Shown: positions 23,340 to 34,870 of the stretch, piece after piece | Layout: the number at the start of each line of letters is the position of its first letter | Position numbering within the stretch: the first letter of the stretch is position 1 | Origin: Pyrrhosoma nymphula | Taxonomy: Eukaryota; Arthropoda; Insecta; Odonata; Coenagrionidae | DNA: 64,000 nucleotides | Direction of reading: 5' to 3' | Assembly: GCA_963573305.1 (NCBI GenBank) | Contig: OY754332.1 | Location: 52,861,559 to 52,925,558 of the forward strand | Translations under genes and position numbers: made by a program | Notes under the pieces: model-generated | Database searches by the model: none | Seen by the model: only the letters and a program-made list of their open reading frames with translations | Told to the model about the DNA's origin: nothing

Positions 23340-24622
23340 AGGATGTTCTCCGTTGCTGCTTTCAAGAGAGATTTAACTTGGCTGATGAAACAAACAACCA
23401 GTGTGTCTCCTTTTTAAAAGTAGCCACGACAGTTGCATAGAAAATTAAGTGTGTGTATGGCAAGGCTTCTATCCCAACTGTGACGGAATACAGAGTGGTC
23501 CAGCTTATTAACGCTTACAATGAATCATATTGTAAGCTCAGAAAATCATAAAATCGTGACAAAAACAAAGCAACATTTACACTGAGACTTCACGAATTTA
23601 AAGAGAAGGGTTCCTATCTTTTTGAAATTGCTGCATACAAATGTCAGATTGTTGTTAACGACTGCACTTGCAAGAGAACTCCAGATGTCTGTGTGTATCC
23701 AATAAGTATTAACTGCATGTGTGAAAAAGAAATCGCTGCCCTGGAGCTACGATTTATGTATATCTATGTCTATCATGTATATACGAGCTATGCATATATT
23801 TACGACTTCCAATCTGAAAATTACTTATCACCTAACAAATTAAAAGTGATCGGATGTGATTACACTGTTATCAGTTGTATGTGGGAAGACCTTTGGAATG
23901 GAGTATTTGTCTTCTTATTTTCAACGAACGTCCATTCCGCCACCTTTTCAAGCAATTAGATGATATGACAACAGGCCCAACAGGTAATTCAGGGCCAGTT
24001 GGAAAAGATCTACCTGGGTGTGAAAAGATACCTGTAATTGAATTTGAACAAATCGATTGTGTGATTCCTGAAGTAGATAGGCTGATACTCAACAAAGATC
24101 AAGTGTATTTTTTCTCTTCTGTGGTTATCAGCCCTCAGGCTGGTTGGCAGCTATCGCATTCCTCCATAGGTATTCCTCCAAACCTAAATTAAATTGATGA
24201 TAGAAACAACATTCGAGAGCTTGGGTACAGACGAATCTTGATGGCAAGGCAAGCAACTTCTGAAGATGATCATATTACACCTTTTATGCAACCAAACCTA
24301 AACATTAAAGCTACAGACTACGCCGAAATTATACAATGGGACACTTGTAATCTGACTAAACCACCTTTGTTACGAGCACTGACTAATGACGAAGTAAAAC
24401 AGTATGTAAACAGAGACTTTAAGACCGTTATGGATTTAGAAAAAATTCCATCTCATACGCAAGCTGTCAAGCTGTTAAGCTTGTGACAGAAGCTTCCAGT
24501 GAAGTCTGTGGGCACAGTGATAGAGATGGTTTCATCTGAGTTAGATTATTGTCAAGATCAGCCATGCCTACCTTTTCGCACAAATCTGAATAAAATTCAT
24601 AGTGATGAACAAAAATGAGTAA
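23340..24622 (+). pseudogene. Decayed transposon protein (probable transposase)
   Basis: Three plus-frame blocks read as one broken protein. Block 1 (about 23372-23780) has NLADETNNQCVSFLK, ASIPTVTEYR, FEIAAYKCQ and NDCTCKR, with two internal stops. Block 2, after a frame change near 23900, has NERPFRHLFKQLDD, TTGPTGNSGPVGK, CEKIPVIEFE and LNKDQVYF. Block 3, from 24190, has RRILMARQATSED, NIKATDYAEIIQW and SHTQAV, then a shift into KLVTEASSEVCG and a stop. From memory this resembles a multicopy arthropod protein family with an FDIAACKC motif and an SHTQAVER..KLVTEAS motif whose function is not known to me. Its place between matched terminal repeats suggests it is the element's transposase. 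Confidence 0.6.
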
Positions 24623-25010
24623 CGTTTAAAAACATGGAGAAAACGTACAGAGAAAAACAATTTAAATTTGTAGATGGTTTAAACTTGTAAATATTGTAAT
24701 TGACACACCCTAATCATTGAATGGTTGGTTGGTAAGGTGGAACTCTAAATGCAGCCATCTCCCCGTGATGAGTTCTGTGTCGTTTTGTAAATCAAAATTA
24801 GCGAAGAACTGCACACTCAATGTAATTTGAAAAATACTGCCAAATTTATGATTGAGAACTCTATTTCATTCAGCTGCGCGGCCAAAAAGAATTAAAACAA
24901 TAGTGTTTCTGAAGTAGGCTTATGCTAGTATTCAAATATAACACTTTTATATAATTTTAAAATCATATAGAAAGTTCGCGCGAAAGAACGCGACAATAAC
25001 TAAGGCCAAT

Positions 25011-25495
25011 GCAGCATTAGTCACTTTTTAATGCTGCTGCGCGACCGGTTAGTATTAATATATGAGGATTATTTTACTGTACTTTTTTCTTAGCACCTCT
25101 AAGTACAGGAATGTAACTATAGCGTCTCAACTAGATTTGTTATAAAATAGTTATAAAATGCAAAACTTTGAAATTTTGCTAAATCGCAAATTTATCACAT
25201 TCCATAGCGATGCGCGACAGAAATATATTATATAAATATAATTTTAAGTCATTTTTAAATACTTGTAAAATCGTTTACGCGATATAGGACTGCAGTCATA
25301 CCACCCTTCCATACTGACAAAAAATATTGAAAATATATGGTTTTTAACGATTTTTATCGAACTTTAACGGCAATGCGCGACCGGAAGATATTTCAATATT
25401 TTTTTTAATATTATTTTTTCTTGTCCATACCAATGGCAGCTTTTGCGCGCTATAGCATTCCGAAATAAAATAATTTATTTTTTTCGAACCACCCT
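25011..25495 (-). repeat. Right terminal inverted repeat
   Basis: Inverse copy of the left arm, with small length differences in the A+T-rich tracts. Ends at CCACCCT. Confidence 0.85.
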
Positions 25496-26027
25496 CCCCA
25501 CACATTCAAACTTAACGAATGCTATACTAGGCAACACGTCGCAACGAAAGAAGAGAGGTGTAGGAAGAGGAGAAGAGGGCCGTGGACGAGAAGCAGCGGT
25601 GTGGAATTCATTGAAAGGGAGCATGAAAACTAGTAGCTCTGTGAACACAACTTAAGCTCAAGGATTAAAATCAGGCTGTGGAAGATGACGTGCACGGGAT
25701 CACCAATAAGGGGGGGGGGGTTATGTTGGAGAGGTGGATGCAGCTCTGAGTTGATCACGCCCACACAGGCACTGAAAGAAATAGGAAGCTGCAGAGAGTG
25801 GCTATTTTTCAAGCCTCACATTTAGGCTTTCGAAAAGTGGGCTAGGAGAAGATAGGGAGGATAAGCTGGGTGGGTAGGAAGACGATTAGTTGGTTGGTTA
25901 TTTGAGGGAGGCGCAACACGGAGGTCAATCGAACCAGGGAGGAAAGTGGATAGGTTGGCAAAGGAAGGGTTATTCTCGGAATGGGAATGGAATCCGTGGA
26001 ATGACTAGAGATAGAAATGTCACTGAA
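25496..26027. other. Unassigned purine-rich stretch
   Basis: G- and A-rich plus strand with a run of ten G near 25711. Overlapping short frames only. Confidence 0.4.
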
Positions 26028-26105
26028 AAATCTCCACCCCTGCCGGAATTCGGACCCGGTCTACGGAATGCGAAGCTAGTATTCTAGCCACCATACGAAC
26101 TTCAA
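26028..26105 (-). mobile_element. SINE family A, tRNA-like head, minus strand
   Basis: On the minus strand: TATGGTGGCTAGAATACTAG (A-box part), GCTTCGCATTCC, a B box GGGTCCGAATTCC, then GGGGTGGAGATTTTTC. The tRNA-like start is the best preserved of this family here. Confidence 0.6.
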
Positions 26106-26354
26106 CCCGAGAGGTAGACGAGCGATGAGGTGTTACATGTGGTGGAGGAGTTCAGCAGGCTTGCGGAGGAATTTCGAAGGAGGCTGCCGAAGTGGTTGAT
26201 AGGTACTAGAAGGGGACAAATGAAGAGGGTGATGGAGGGAAAGGCTGGGCTAGCGGGGGAGACTGGGTTAGAGGGGAAGACGCGGAATAAGAGGGGGATT
26301 TTGGACACCACCACGGGGATATGACGGCACAAATTCACAGTAAGAAAATCATTT
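26106..26354. other. G-rich segment between two SINEs
   Basis: A 64-codon plus frame at 26130-26324 is rich in Arg, Gly and Glu (EEFRRRLPKWL, KRVMEGKAGLAGE). It could be a fragment of a mobile-element ORF; no family recognised. Confidence 0.3.
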
Positions 26355-26436
26355 ACCTGGACTGGGGTTGTAATTCAGACCCCGCGATATCGCACCGCGT
26401 GGTCTAACTAGTTAAGCTACCCAGGCGCCTTCTTTC
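26355..26436 (-). mobile_element. tRNA-derived SINE head (family D)
   Basis: On the minus strand: GCGCCTGGGTAGCTTAACTA (A box), TTAGACCACGCGG, and a B-box-like GGGTCTGAATTACAACCCC. It looks like a whole tRNA body, but the B box has an insertion, the acceptor ends pair poorly, and the sequence runs on into AATGATTTT. A tRNA-derived SINE or tRNA pseudogene fits better than a functional tRNA. Confidence 0.55.
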
Positions 26437-27138
26437 ACTGCATTTACTGAACCACACGGGTGCACGCGAATGACTTTATCACGGTGGTCTCACACAACTG
26501 TGGGATCAAGTGGGTGACTCCGTCAAAGTTACTGCGTACCCAGTTCCGCAACTCTTTGAAGAGGCATGAATATTTTAGGATGGAGATAACGCGAGCCATA
26601 AGTAGAGAATATTGACGCAATCGGATTAGAATGAATAAAGTATTCTGAAGATTGGGGGTGAGCTAGGAACAGTCCCTTAACACACCAATTGTCAGTCTTA
26701 AGAAAACGTTGACAGTCATCATAATGAATCAGCCGAGTATCGCGGAGACTGGGAGGGACATGGCTCCGTTTGAACTTAAAGAAAGGACATGGGAACTTAA
26801 GTTGGCACACAATAGGTTAAAGGCACAGTAACTTGCACAAACACATCCAATATGTCATAATATTCACCGTTGCTTTACGTATTGGGTTGACAAAAACGAA
26901 ATATTTTGAAACATCGCCACCATTCTGGAACTTATGTGATTTGGTCGATTTATAAGACTTTAGTAAACAGAAAATGCGATATATTATGAATCCAACTACT
27001 GATGAGTACTGCACATTGAGGAGAACCAAGTAACGCACTGACAGCAGCCTAAACCGTAAGACGCTCAAGCCATGAAGCATATGATCTTTTCCTTTCTTTA
27101 AGAAGTATTTTTGAAAAAGTTCATTTCAATACGTGGAA

Positions 27139-27180
27139 CCATAGAGTAAGCATATTATAGAGTATGCTTACTCTATGGTG
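27139..27180. repeat. Perfect hairpin, 17-bp arms
   Basis: ACCATAGAGTAAGCATA (27139-27155) pairs exactly with TATGCTTACTCTATGGT (27164-27180) across an 8-base loop. It lies 215 bp beyond the donor side of the BTB exon, thus in the presumed first intron. Too short to tell a miniature element from a chance or regulatory hairpin. Confidence 0.7.
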
Positions 27181-27394
27181 GAACTTATCGGAAAAATCTG
27201 TCTCGCACTCATGAGCTCTTGGTCGAGCATTGTTAAATACCGTGCGGCTCTACCTTCTTTAAAAAATCAGGAATAAAATTTTAAGATAAGAATCGTTAGT
27301 GTATCGTGTAACCATTCAAACCAAGCAGTTAACAATGACACAATAGCGGGCCATACATTACTAAAGTATAATTCAGGAAGAGATGCTTATTTAC

Positions 27395-27574
27395 CTGCAA
27401 GCAGAAAGAACCACTTTGTGAGCTCTGACTCGGGTCTCTTCGCAGACAAGTGTCACGTCGACAAGGGTCTCATTCTGCAGCAACGTATCAAACGCATGTA
27501 AAACGTGAGTTTGATGGTTGTTCCACCGGAGGCTATAATGCTGGGTGGCCATGCTCCAGTCACTTGCGCACAGC
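27395..27574 (-). CDS. BTB/POZ transcription factor, first coding exon (partial gene)
   Basis: The minus-strand exon is bounded by a good acceptor (CTTCCTTTGCAG, just above 27574) and a good donor (CAG|GTAAATA, exon end 27395). It has about 22 nt of 5' UTR, then ATG at 27552 and 52 full codons: MATQHYSLRWNNHQTH, LHAFDTLLQNETLVDVTLVC, then EETRVRAHKVVLSAC, closing on a split codon AG| (phase 2). This is the start of the BTB fold of insect BTB proteins, in which the next residue is normally Ser of SACS. These proteins dimerise through the BTB domain and usually regulate transcription in the nucleus. The HYSLRWNNHQ plus DVTLVC variant recalls jim lovell-like members, but that assignment is from memory and unsure. 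No later exon is recognisable downstream on this strand. Confidence 0.85.
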
Positions 27575-29284
27575 CTGCAAAGGAAGAAGAGAGAAGACAT
27601 GGTCATTCACAGGAGTAAGTAGACGCTTAGATTACTTTTTATAATATAGGACTATCAAATATTTGCGTATTTATGGCTCTGTCTATGTTCCACAACCATA
27701 AATATTGTCGCTTTTACTGAAAAAATTATCGCATCAAGACCAACCTAAAGGTATTTTTTTACAGTTGGAAGAGTAACTGGCTTATCTTGCTATACCTAAG
27801 ATACGTCATATAACGCAAAGACGGTCTGGAGCATTCACCGGACACGACTACAATGGAAGTATCTCTTAGCATCCGAAGAAAAATACCAACTTAGAGGTAA
27901 TGGCAAACTGTAGACTCATTCCGTTACGAAGAAAAACATCAGAGGCTTATATAACCATACGATACCCACGCCATTAATCTGTTAATTAAGTTCAATGCCA
28001 ACTTTCAATACTATTTGCATGAAACTGTAGTTATATTCTTACAAAGAGTCAATTGGAAACATCGTTAGTATTCCAAGGAGCCAATTCACGGGATATCAGT
28101 ATCAACTGACAACATGTCTGTTTCCAAATTAGCGCTAGCCTAATGAGGATACAGCTGTTATTTTTTCTAAAATATGTAGTATTCACGAGAGTTATCTCTA
28201 TTACTAAAAACATGTCGTCTGAATTCATCTGAACACAAGCATCCAAAATGTCATTTAGAAAAATGCATCACCAATACCAATTGCAAAAATCAGGCCCGGT
28301 CTTCTGTAACAGTGAGAGCGACTCAGTAAATGGCATGTAAGAAAGACCTTTAAGGTGCAAGGGAAAAGCTAACAAAATCTGAAATTTCAAAGAGAATGAA
28401 TGGAGGAAAATGGATGAAGAATATGCATTACGTTTAAAACAACCAGACAGATAGTGAAAGAGCACAAACTAATTTGTAACAATCGGTAATCAAATTTTAG
28501 AAGAAATCCAGATGTTTCCATTCCCTTCGGAAATTGTTCAGAGCAGAAATATTTAGTAGCATTTTTAAGGGAGAAAATACCTATTGTTCTCAAAAATGCC
28601 CAGCATTAATCATGTTTTGTAAAATCAGGAGTTTGAATATGAATTAAGAACAGATATTTTATTTTTCATTTCACATTTATTATGAACCTGTGTCCTTAGG
28701 TGGTTTTTCATGTTGAAATCACCGTATATCATTATCTTTATCCTCATGTATTTCTCTATTTTTTATACGTTATTTTGAAAAATTAATAAAAAATCATCCA
28801 TAATTATAGATATTAATAAATAGATTGATTAATATATGTTTAAAATATTAAAATATTCAAATCCAATAAATCCCCGATTAACCCCCCGAGTACCGATTAA
28901 TCCTTAGTCAGTGACTCCTCCGACTGAATACAGGCTATTGCAACTGGTTTAGACCGTTGACCAACTCACTACGTAAGACATATTTTACGATTGTTATATA
29001 AATTGGCCATTTACTAAGTAGGTAAGCTCCCAAAATGTAACTCTTGCAGAAATAAAGAATTATAATGCTGGGATGGCCCAAGGCACGACACATATTTTTA
29101 AATCCGGAGAGCAGGAAAGGAAAAGGAATATTCATTCGCTTTAAGGTGTACAAATGAACTCTTGATTTCCAGAAATGTAAAATTTCATAAAATCTACGGC
29201 AAATTAGAAGCATAATATAAAATATCAATATGCGGAAAGCAAAGATATAAGGGTTATTTCGTGCTTAGTAGCCCTTATGGCTTT
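27575..29284. other. Upstream of BTB exon: no gene recognised
   Basis: Overlapping short minus frames at 28049-28593 and 28935-29228 look like chance frames. On the minus strand around 28720-28690 IMIYGDFNMKN resembles the GDFN motif of LINE endonucleases, but nothing else of such a domain is seen. Confidence 0.35.
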
Positions 29285-29617
29285 GAATGTGACTCGAACG
29301 CCTTCGGTGATCGAGTTGGTGAGACGGACAGAGTGCCCTTCCAATTCCAATTCTGGTGGGGGTGAAGATTTATTGCAGTGGAAACCCGATCTCTACTTGG
29401 GTACTCTGTGGGGAGCACTTAAAGTACAGTACTCCGTCCGTCGGATGGGACGTTGAACCGTGGTCCCCTAGGCGTCTTTCGTGAAGCCAACACCGAGTTT
29501 CTTCCCACCCTTCCTCCATTCCCCAAATAATCCATCCCTAGTCAGCCTATTCCCCTATCCTTAAAGGCGTAAACCACCTCAGTTTTCGCGAGCCTCCCGA
29601 AATAACCAATCAATCAA
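29285..29617 (+). mobile_element. SINE family A, longest copy
   Basis: It has a tRNA-like head (GATCGAGTTGGTGAGACGG), GGTGGGGGTGAAGATTT, GAAACCCGATCTCTACTT, ACTCCGTCCGTCGGATGGG, and a long C-rich tail ending CCAATCAATCAAAA. The last two middle blocks are nearly identical to those at 63.8 kb, so these two copies define the family body. Confidence 0.7.
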
Positions 29618-32399
29618 AACTTGGCCGCCTTTTAATCTTACAGCATTGAGTATATTCGAGGAATAATATTTAAATTGGCCATTGCTAACTATTAGTTTGT
29701 AACCCTCTTAGTGCCACCTATTCTGAGAGGTAGCAGCGAGAAATGCCAAGGGTATTATTTAATTAAAATGTAACACCTTAGGAAAAAAATACTGTGACGC
29801 CATTTTCCAAAATATCAACTTTTTTTTTACTTTATCAAAAAGGAAATAGGTACTAGTTGTTTGTAAAATGTTTTCAATCACTTGAACTATGCACTTAATT
29901 AATGCCATATTACAACCATAAAAATATATATTTAGATACAATAGAGGGTATTTAACATTTGAAAAAAGTAAGATGGTACCAAATTTTAGGATAACAGCAA
30001 AACAGCTACAGCTGGGTACCAGAATGGTACCAGACTATAGACATAATATAGGGTACATATTTTTAAATTATTCAGATCTTATTCCTAATTTAGATCCCGA
30101 CTTCATTATAGCATCATAATTTCAGTCGCTATTTTTTTATTTATTTTCATTCCACACAACTTGATTCATAGTTGACACATACGAGATGGGGTACAATCTG
30201 GAATGCCCTGTCGAGTTCGGATATATAGCTGTGACCGAGACATATAAATATCTTCTCATATCGCGTCCACACTTGGGCAACCATACTCCCAGAATGCTGT
30301 TTATGCCGACACCTTTTGGTTTTCGAAACATGTGGTCAGCGTGTTCCCATGATGATTAGATTACAAGGGTTTTATACGCCTAGGAGAATGCATGCTCATA
30401 CTAACATTGCGTTTTGGCCCAAATGTCATGTTTTATTTTGTAGTTAAATGCACATTCATACTGTCAAAGAACGCAGCTCATGAATGTTCCGAGGGTGTAG
30501 CACCAGTGATAATCAAATGGCATGGGCGGGATCGTAATTTAGCGCCAAATAAAGAGGTGATCCTACGGTTGCACGGCTATCTGTCCGGGAGACGATATAA
30601 TGTTACGTGAGCCTTGTCTGCGTTTTAGTTCCATTAAATGTAGCTGATTCTCTGATATCAATATTTTTTTGACCTCTCATTCTAAAGAACTCTCATTCCT
30701 TTGAGCTAGTACATTCCAAGGAGAATATGTTTGCATCAGCAGCAGGTATTCTTTCAATGAGGATGGGAATAAAATCACAAATGCTACTTCGAAAGCTTGG
30801 AGTACCATTCGCTTGCTCGAGGCAGGTATTTGGAATACAATTCCTTTCCCCGAGAAAGTGACCAATTAATACACAGCCCAAGATTAGGAATTAAGAAACC
30901 CCTCACAGAACATCGTAGCTTACAGAATATTTCCCAATCATCGAGATGAGGATGGCGGCATCAGGTAAGAAATAAGAAAGAGGAAAAGAGGATCTGTGAA
31001 TCCCAGTCCCTTGGATTGTTTGCTTGTGAACTGATTTTCGTTTTCCCACATGCGACTCTCATAGGTGATAACAACCGAACGATGGACACGTGTATAACCA
31101 TGGATGGCATTGGGATAAAACAGAAGTTTTGGGTACGATTTTAGAGAGGTTAAGACTTTCTTCAATCTCCTTGTTAATGTTACACCCTATACGTATTGAC
31201 GGTGGAAACATCACCGAAATTTAGCCTAATAATTAAGGGTAGGAGCAGTCATACACTATAAGACAGCAAAGAGAAGAATACGATAGTCGAATGGAGGAAT
31301 AAAACCGCAAACGAAGACGGTTGACAATAGCTTTCCAACAACTAAAACCAAATTAATGAATAAACTTCCTGATTCGGCAAATATCATGAATATATTAAGT
31401 AATGAATGTGCATCACGCATTTCATATTCTAAACAATTAAGCACGCGGTGCTAAGTACTGGAAAAATTACTCCATATCTGGTTATTCCAGAAATTTTCAT
31501 GGGGATAAGCAAGATAGAAAATTCCAGCAAAAGATTCGACAAAACCACAAGGTTTTATGCGTTGGTAACGTGAGATTAGAACGCAGCTACAAATAAATAA
31601 AGATAAATCGGTAAAGCTATATCAATAGGGCCCTTATATGGACCCATTACCAGACTGATTTACTGAAGGATTTTCAGAGAAAATTAGTCAAACTACGTTT
31701 CCGGAGCGAAAATATTTAACATGATCTCGGATACTAAGGTTTAGCGATATTAGATGACTTTTAAGAGGGAAATAAAGAGGTCAATTAAAACGCATTTATA
31801 CAGCCATTTACCTATGATACTTTTGACTTTTCATTCAGTTATTTATACTGAGCACGATTAGACAGAAGTCCGTCCACTCTTCCCCCTGCCCATTTTTGAG
31901 TCCAACTGTTGGATAAAGGAAATACAGATTGAAACGGTTCTTGGTGTATTTGTTTATAAAGTTCTGTTTCCACACCCCACCTCTTTCCAAATCTCATGAA
32001 TCTTCTTGAACCATGCTAGATAGGAATATAACGGACCTGTCATTTTTCAGGGAGAGTAATGAAAGGAAGCAGTCATTTTCAAATCAAGTTTAGATTTTTA
32101 GGTCTCGGCGAGGAAGGAAAACATCTTTCTTTCCCTTTCAATTTAGCCAATGTGCCAAGAGAGCGTCAGAAGCCACTTCACTCTCTCTGAGATGACTTAC
32201 ACCTTCAAGAAAAGAAACAACGTTCACCCATATCATGCCACTCGGTTCCTTTACCCAGTTCTATCCGATGAATAACTTTCTTCTTAAAGTATACTCTTTA
32301 TGGATACCTACTGAAATACATCAATAAATATTACGAAACTTTTACCGACAGGTATTTACGTGAACATGGGAAACAGAAAGAAAAGTAATGTAACAGCAA
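29618..32399. other. Unassigned
   Basis: Short frames on both strands; those at 30677-30881 are two frames over the same DNA. No repeat or gene recognised. Confidence 0.4.
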
Positions 32400-33265
32400 C
32401 AGTAATGAACGAGCCTTCACATAAACTCATATTTTTTCACGGTTTCCGGATAGTATTGAGTTAATGTACTTGTTTACGTTACTAACAACAGCAAAATCAT
32501 TTGACTAATTGAAAAGTAAGAGCACAATGACAGTGATATATTTCAGGGTTATAAGAATTCATGTCCTGAAAATGGCGCAGGAGAAACAACTACTACATGG
32601 CGGATGTGAGCGGATCTACACTTTTGGGGAGAGGATGATTTAGACTTCCTTCAAAAAAGATCTACATTGTGAGTGAAGACGTTGGAGCTACGTAACGATG
32701 GTTCTAGTGTCAACAGAAGCAACCAGTAATCGTAATATATGTGAATAAAGCACCTTACCTATACAGAAAACATGGCTCAAATAATTGTCTTTAAATTTAA
32801 AGATTAATAATATAATGAAGATCGTGTAAATCTGATGAATGATGACATTCATTCAATATATGACAATGCCAACAAAGAATGGTGATGGAGAACTGGGAAT
32901 AAGCGATAAAAAAAGTAACAGATCTGAATATTATCTCTGAATATGGTTTCCAAAAAATCGTCTAGGCCCATAGATTACTATCAATACACTTCTGAAATTT
33001 GTTAGCAGTACAATGCCTTAAAGGTAGATGAAAATTCTACAGCGGCTGAGCATGTCATGTCAGAACAGAAACTATTTAGAATACCTTTTAGCAAACACAG
33101 AATTCCAAAATCAAGTCAAGGACTAAAATAACTAGGTATTGGGTAATACAAGGAGGCATAAAGGAAAGAGGCGAATTGATGAGGGGTACTGTGAGAGATT
33201 CCTTAAAGAAAACTCTTGTTATAACTTTAATATGAAACTTTGTAGGGTAAGAAGTAAGACGAAAC
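32400..33265. repeat. Segmental repeat, copy 1
   Basis: About 0.85 kb aligns in the same orientation with 39545-40370. Shared landmarks in order: GAGCCTTC, TATTTCAGGGT, ACTACATGG.GG, GATTTAGACTTCCTTC, TTGTGAGTGAAGAC, AATAAAGCACCTTA, TGGTGATGG, AATATGG.TT, AAAGGTAGATGAA, CACCTTTTAGCA-like, CAAGGAGGCATAAA, GAGGCGAATTGATGAGG. There are many substitutions and indels. No intact frame is shared, so it looks non-coding or long dead. Confidence 0.75.
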
Positions 33266-33799
33266 GTTGAGGAGCTCATCAAGTGTGTCTTAGGAAAGAA
33301 GATGAGCGTCTATGCGCCTAAAATTTACCTTTAGTGTTTTATCATTGCCTAATCCCAGTGATTCGAATGCGAATTCATATTGTGTTCTTTATCTCTACTT
33401 TATTTTTTTTGGATGACTAATTGATTGATTACGGGAAAAGTTTGCTCGCGAAATTTACCATTCACAGCCTTTGGTAAATTTAATTTCTTTGAGTTCTATT
33501 CATTAGCAAATCTTTTAATCCATTCTGTTGGGTGTAATGCAGGAGTTACTGGAAACCGATAATTCTTAGTAAAGGACTGAAATGAAATAGATAAGGAGAA
33601 AGAAATGATTGTGGCTCGGAAGCCATCAAGTTTTGACGAAGAAATTGTTGGTAATAGGGAAACACATGATCCTTGGCTAGAATCTAAGTCGAGTCAATTG
33701 ATTTCGTTGGTATATTTCCAAACATCCCTAGAATAAGCAACCAACCAGCTTGCACTAGAGAAGAGGAGGGCCAAATTCAAGTAATACAGAATACAATTT

Positions 33800-33945
33800 T
33801 TAACTTAGCGGACATCGCCACCCGCTGAGGAGGTAAGCATAACGAGCGAAATTTACGGTGAAAATGTTTTGTCTGGACTCGGACTCGAACTCAGGTTCTT
33901 CGAATTTGCGCAGAGTGCTTTAGCCAATCCAACGAGATTCCATTG
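33800..33945 (-). mobile_element. tRNA-derived SINE (family E)
   Basis: On the minus strand: CGTTGGATTGGCTAAAGCA (A box), GAGTTCGAGTCCG (B box), then CATTTTCACCGTAAATTTCG and CCTCCTCAGCGGGTGGC. The head is clear; the tail end is not defined. Confidence 0.55.
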
Positions 33946-33964
33946 TTGTTTTAAATGAACTATA

Positions 33965-34548
33965 TAGTAAATAAAATAAAACAGAAATAGCTTTGTCACT
34001 TTCACAATAAAATTTGTTATCGACCATGGTTTCAGCGAGTGATCGCCATTTTCAAGGCACAGAAAATGTAAAGCTGTAAGCTTATATGTATGTATACCAT
34101 GCGACAGGGAGATGGGGAGGGGAAGGTTTGGATTGGTGAGGATAAAAGGGGTGGCTTAGGTTGACGTCAATCCCCTCCTTGTTGGCAGCTGTTGGTAATG
34201 ATATTCGTCAGGGGTGAAGTCACATTGAACAAATGATCATTAACCAGCGTCCCATTAGACGAATTAGCAATTTCAAAATATCTCGAGAGAATCAAGTTTT
34301 CGTCCCTTCCCGTGTATGTGAAGGACTTCTGGGATGGAGCTACTATGATGACTACATTCTAGTAAATGTACTTTATCCTCGCCAATCCAAACCGTCCCCT
34401 TCCCCCTCCCCATCTCCCTGTCGCATGGTATGTAAGCTTACAGCTTAACATTTTCTGTATCTTGAAAATGGCGATCACGCAATTAAACCATGGTCGGTAG
34501 TAAATTTAGTGTGGAATTGACAAATTTGTTTTATTTTTTAATGACGTG
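33965..34548. repeat. Inverted repeat, ~180-bp arms, hammerhead-like class
   Basis: The left arm (33965-34144) and right arm (34370-34548) align inverted: TTTTATTTT, CCATGG, GCGATCAC, TTTTCTGT, CTTAC(AG), CATACCATGCGACAGGG / CCCTGTCGCATGGTATG, GGAGATGGGGAGGG / CCCTCCCCATCTCC, and TTGGATTGG / CCAATCCAA. The spacer of about 225 bp holds a 71-codon frame of no known family. Near each outer part sits GCGATCAC..GAAACCATGGTC (left, minus strand 34047-34022) or its decayed partner (right, plus strand), the same order of blocks as at 10.6 kb. Confidence 0.7.
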
Positions 34549-34759
34549 GTTTCATAAAGCAAGGCCTGAGTCAATTTTGAACTAAATACTACGTCGAATT
34601 AGAGTACGTGTGACGTCACAAAGTACCTATCCGCATTCGTGCCGTTTGCGCCCAAGACCACCATGTTATAGACACTTTTAAACGCCAGGATGTTTACCTT
34701 AGGCGCAATATAATGTGTAACAGTGTAACGTCACCCGTAAAAAGTGTAACGTTACCCAG

Positions 34760-34870
34760 TTACGGGATACACGCGAATGTGCGAAATTACAGGAAAACAA
34801 TTGCCTCGACCAGGATTGGAACACAAATCCCTCGAATTCACGCCGTGAGCTTTTATTTACTGTACAGGAC
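34760..34870 (-). mobile_element. SINE family E-like fragment
   Basis: On the minus strand: AAGCTCACGGCGTGAATTCG, TGTTCCAATCCTGG (B box), then TTTTCCTGTAATTTCGC, like the body of the 33.8-kb copy. Downstream, AGTGTAACGTCACCC and AGTGTAACGTTACCC (34721-34760) form a short direct repeat. Confidence 0.4.

Larger units (their letters stand above)
22525..25495. mobile_element. DNA transposon with ~490-bp terminal inverted repeats
   Basis: The element begins AGGGTGGTTCGAAAAAA at 22525 and ends with the matching TTTTTTCGAACCACCCT at 25495. The left arm (22525-23018) and right arm (25011-25495) align inverted along their whole length with point differences and small indels. A 2-kb interior carries a decayed plus-strand coding region. 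No clean target duplication is visible: ...AACATT precedes it and CCCCACACATT follows. The superfamily is not decided from the termini alone. Both arms contain paired landmarks such as GACTGCAGTC and CTTAGAGGTGCTA. Confidence 0.85.

Noticed and set aside
26355..26436. Possible functional tRNA gene on the minus strand
   Set aside because: The body looks like a tRNA, but the B box is interrupted and the acceptor stem pairs poorly; a SINE head is the simpler reading.
28690..28720. GDFN-like LINE endonuclease motif on the minus strand
   Set aside because: A single four-residue motif without any neighbouring endonuclease blocks.
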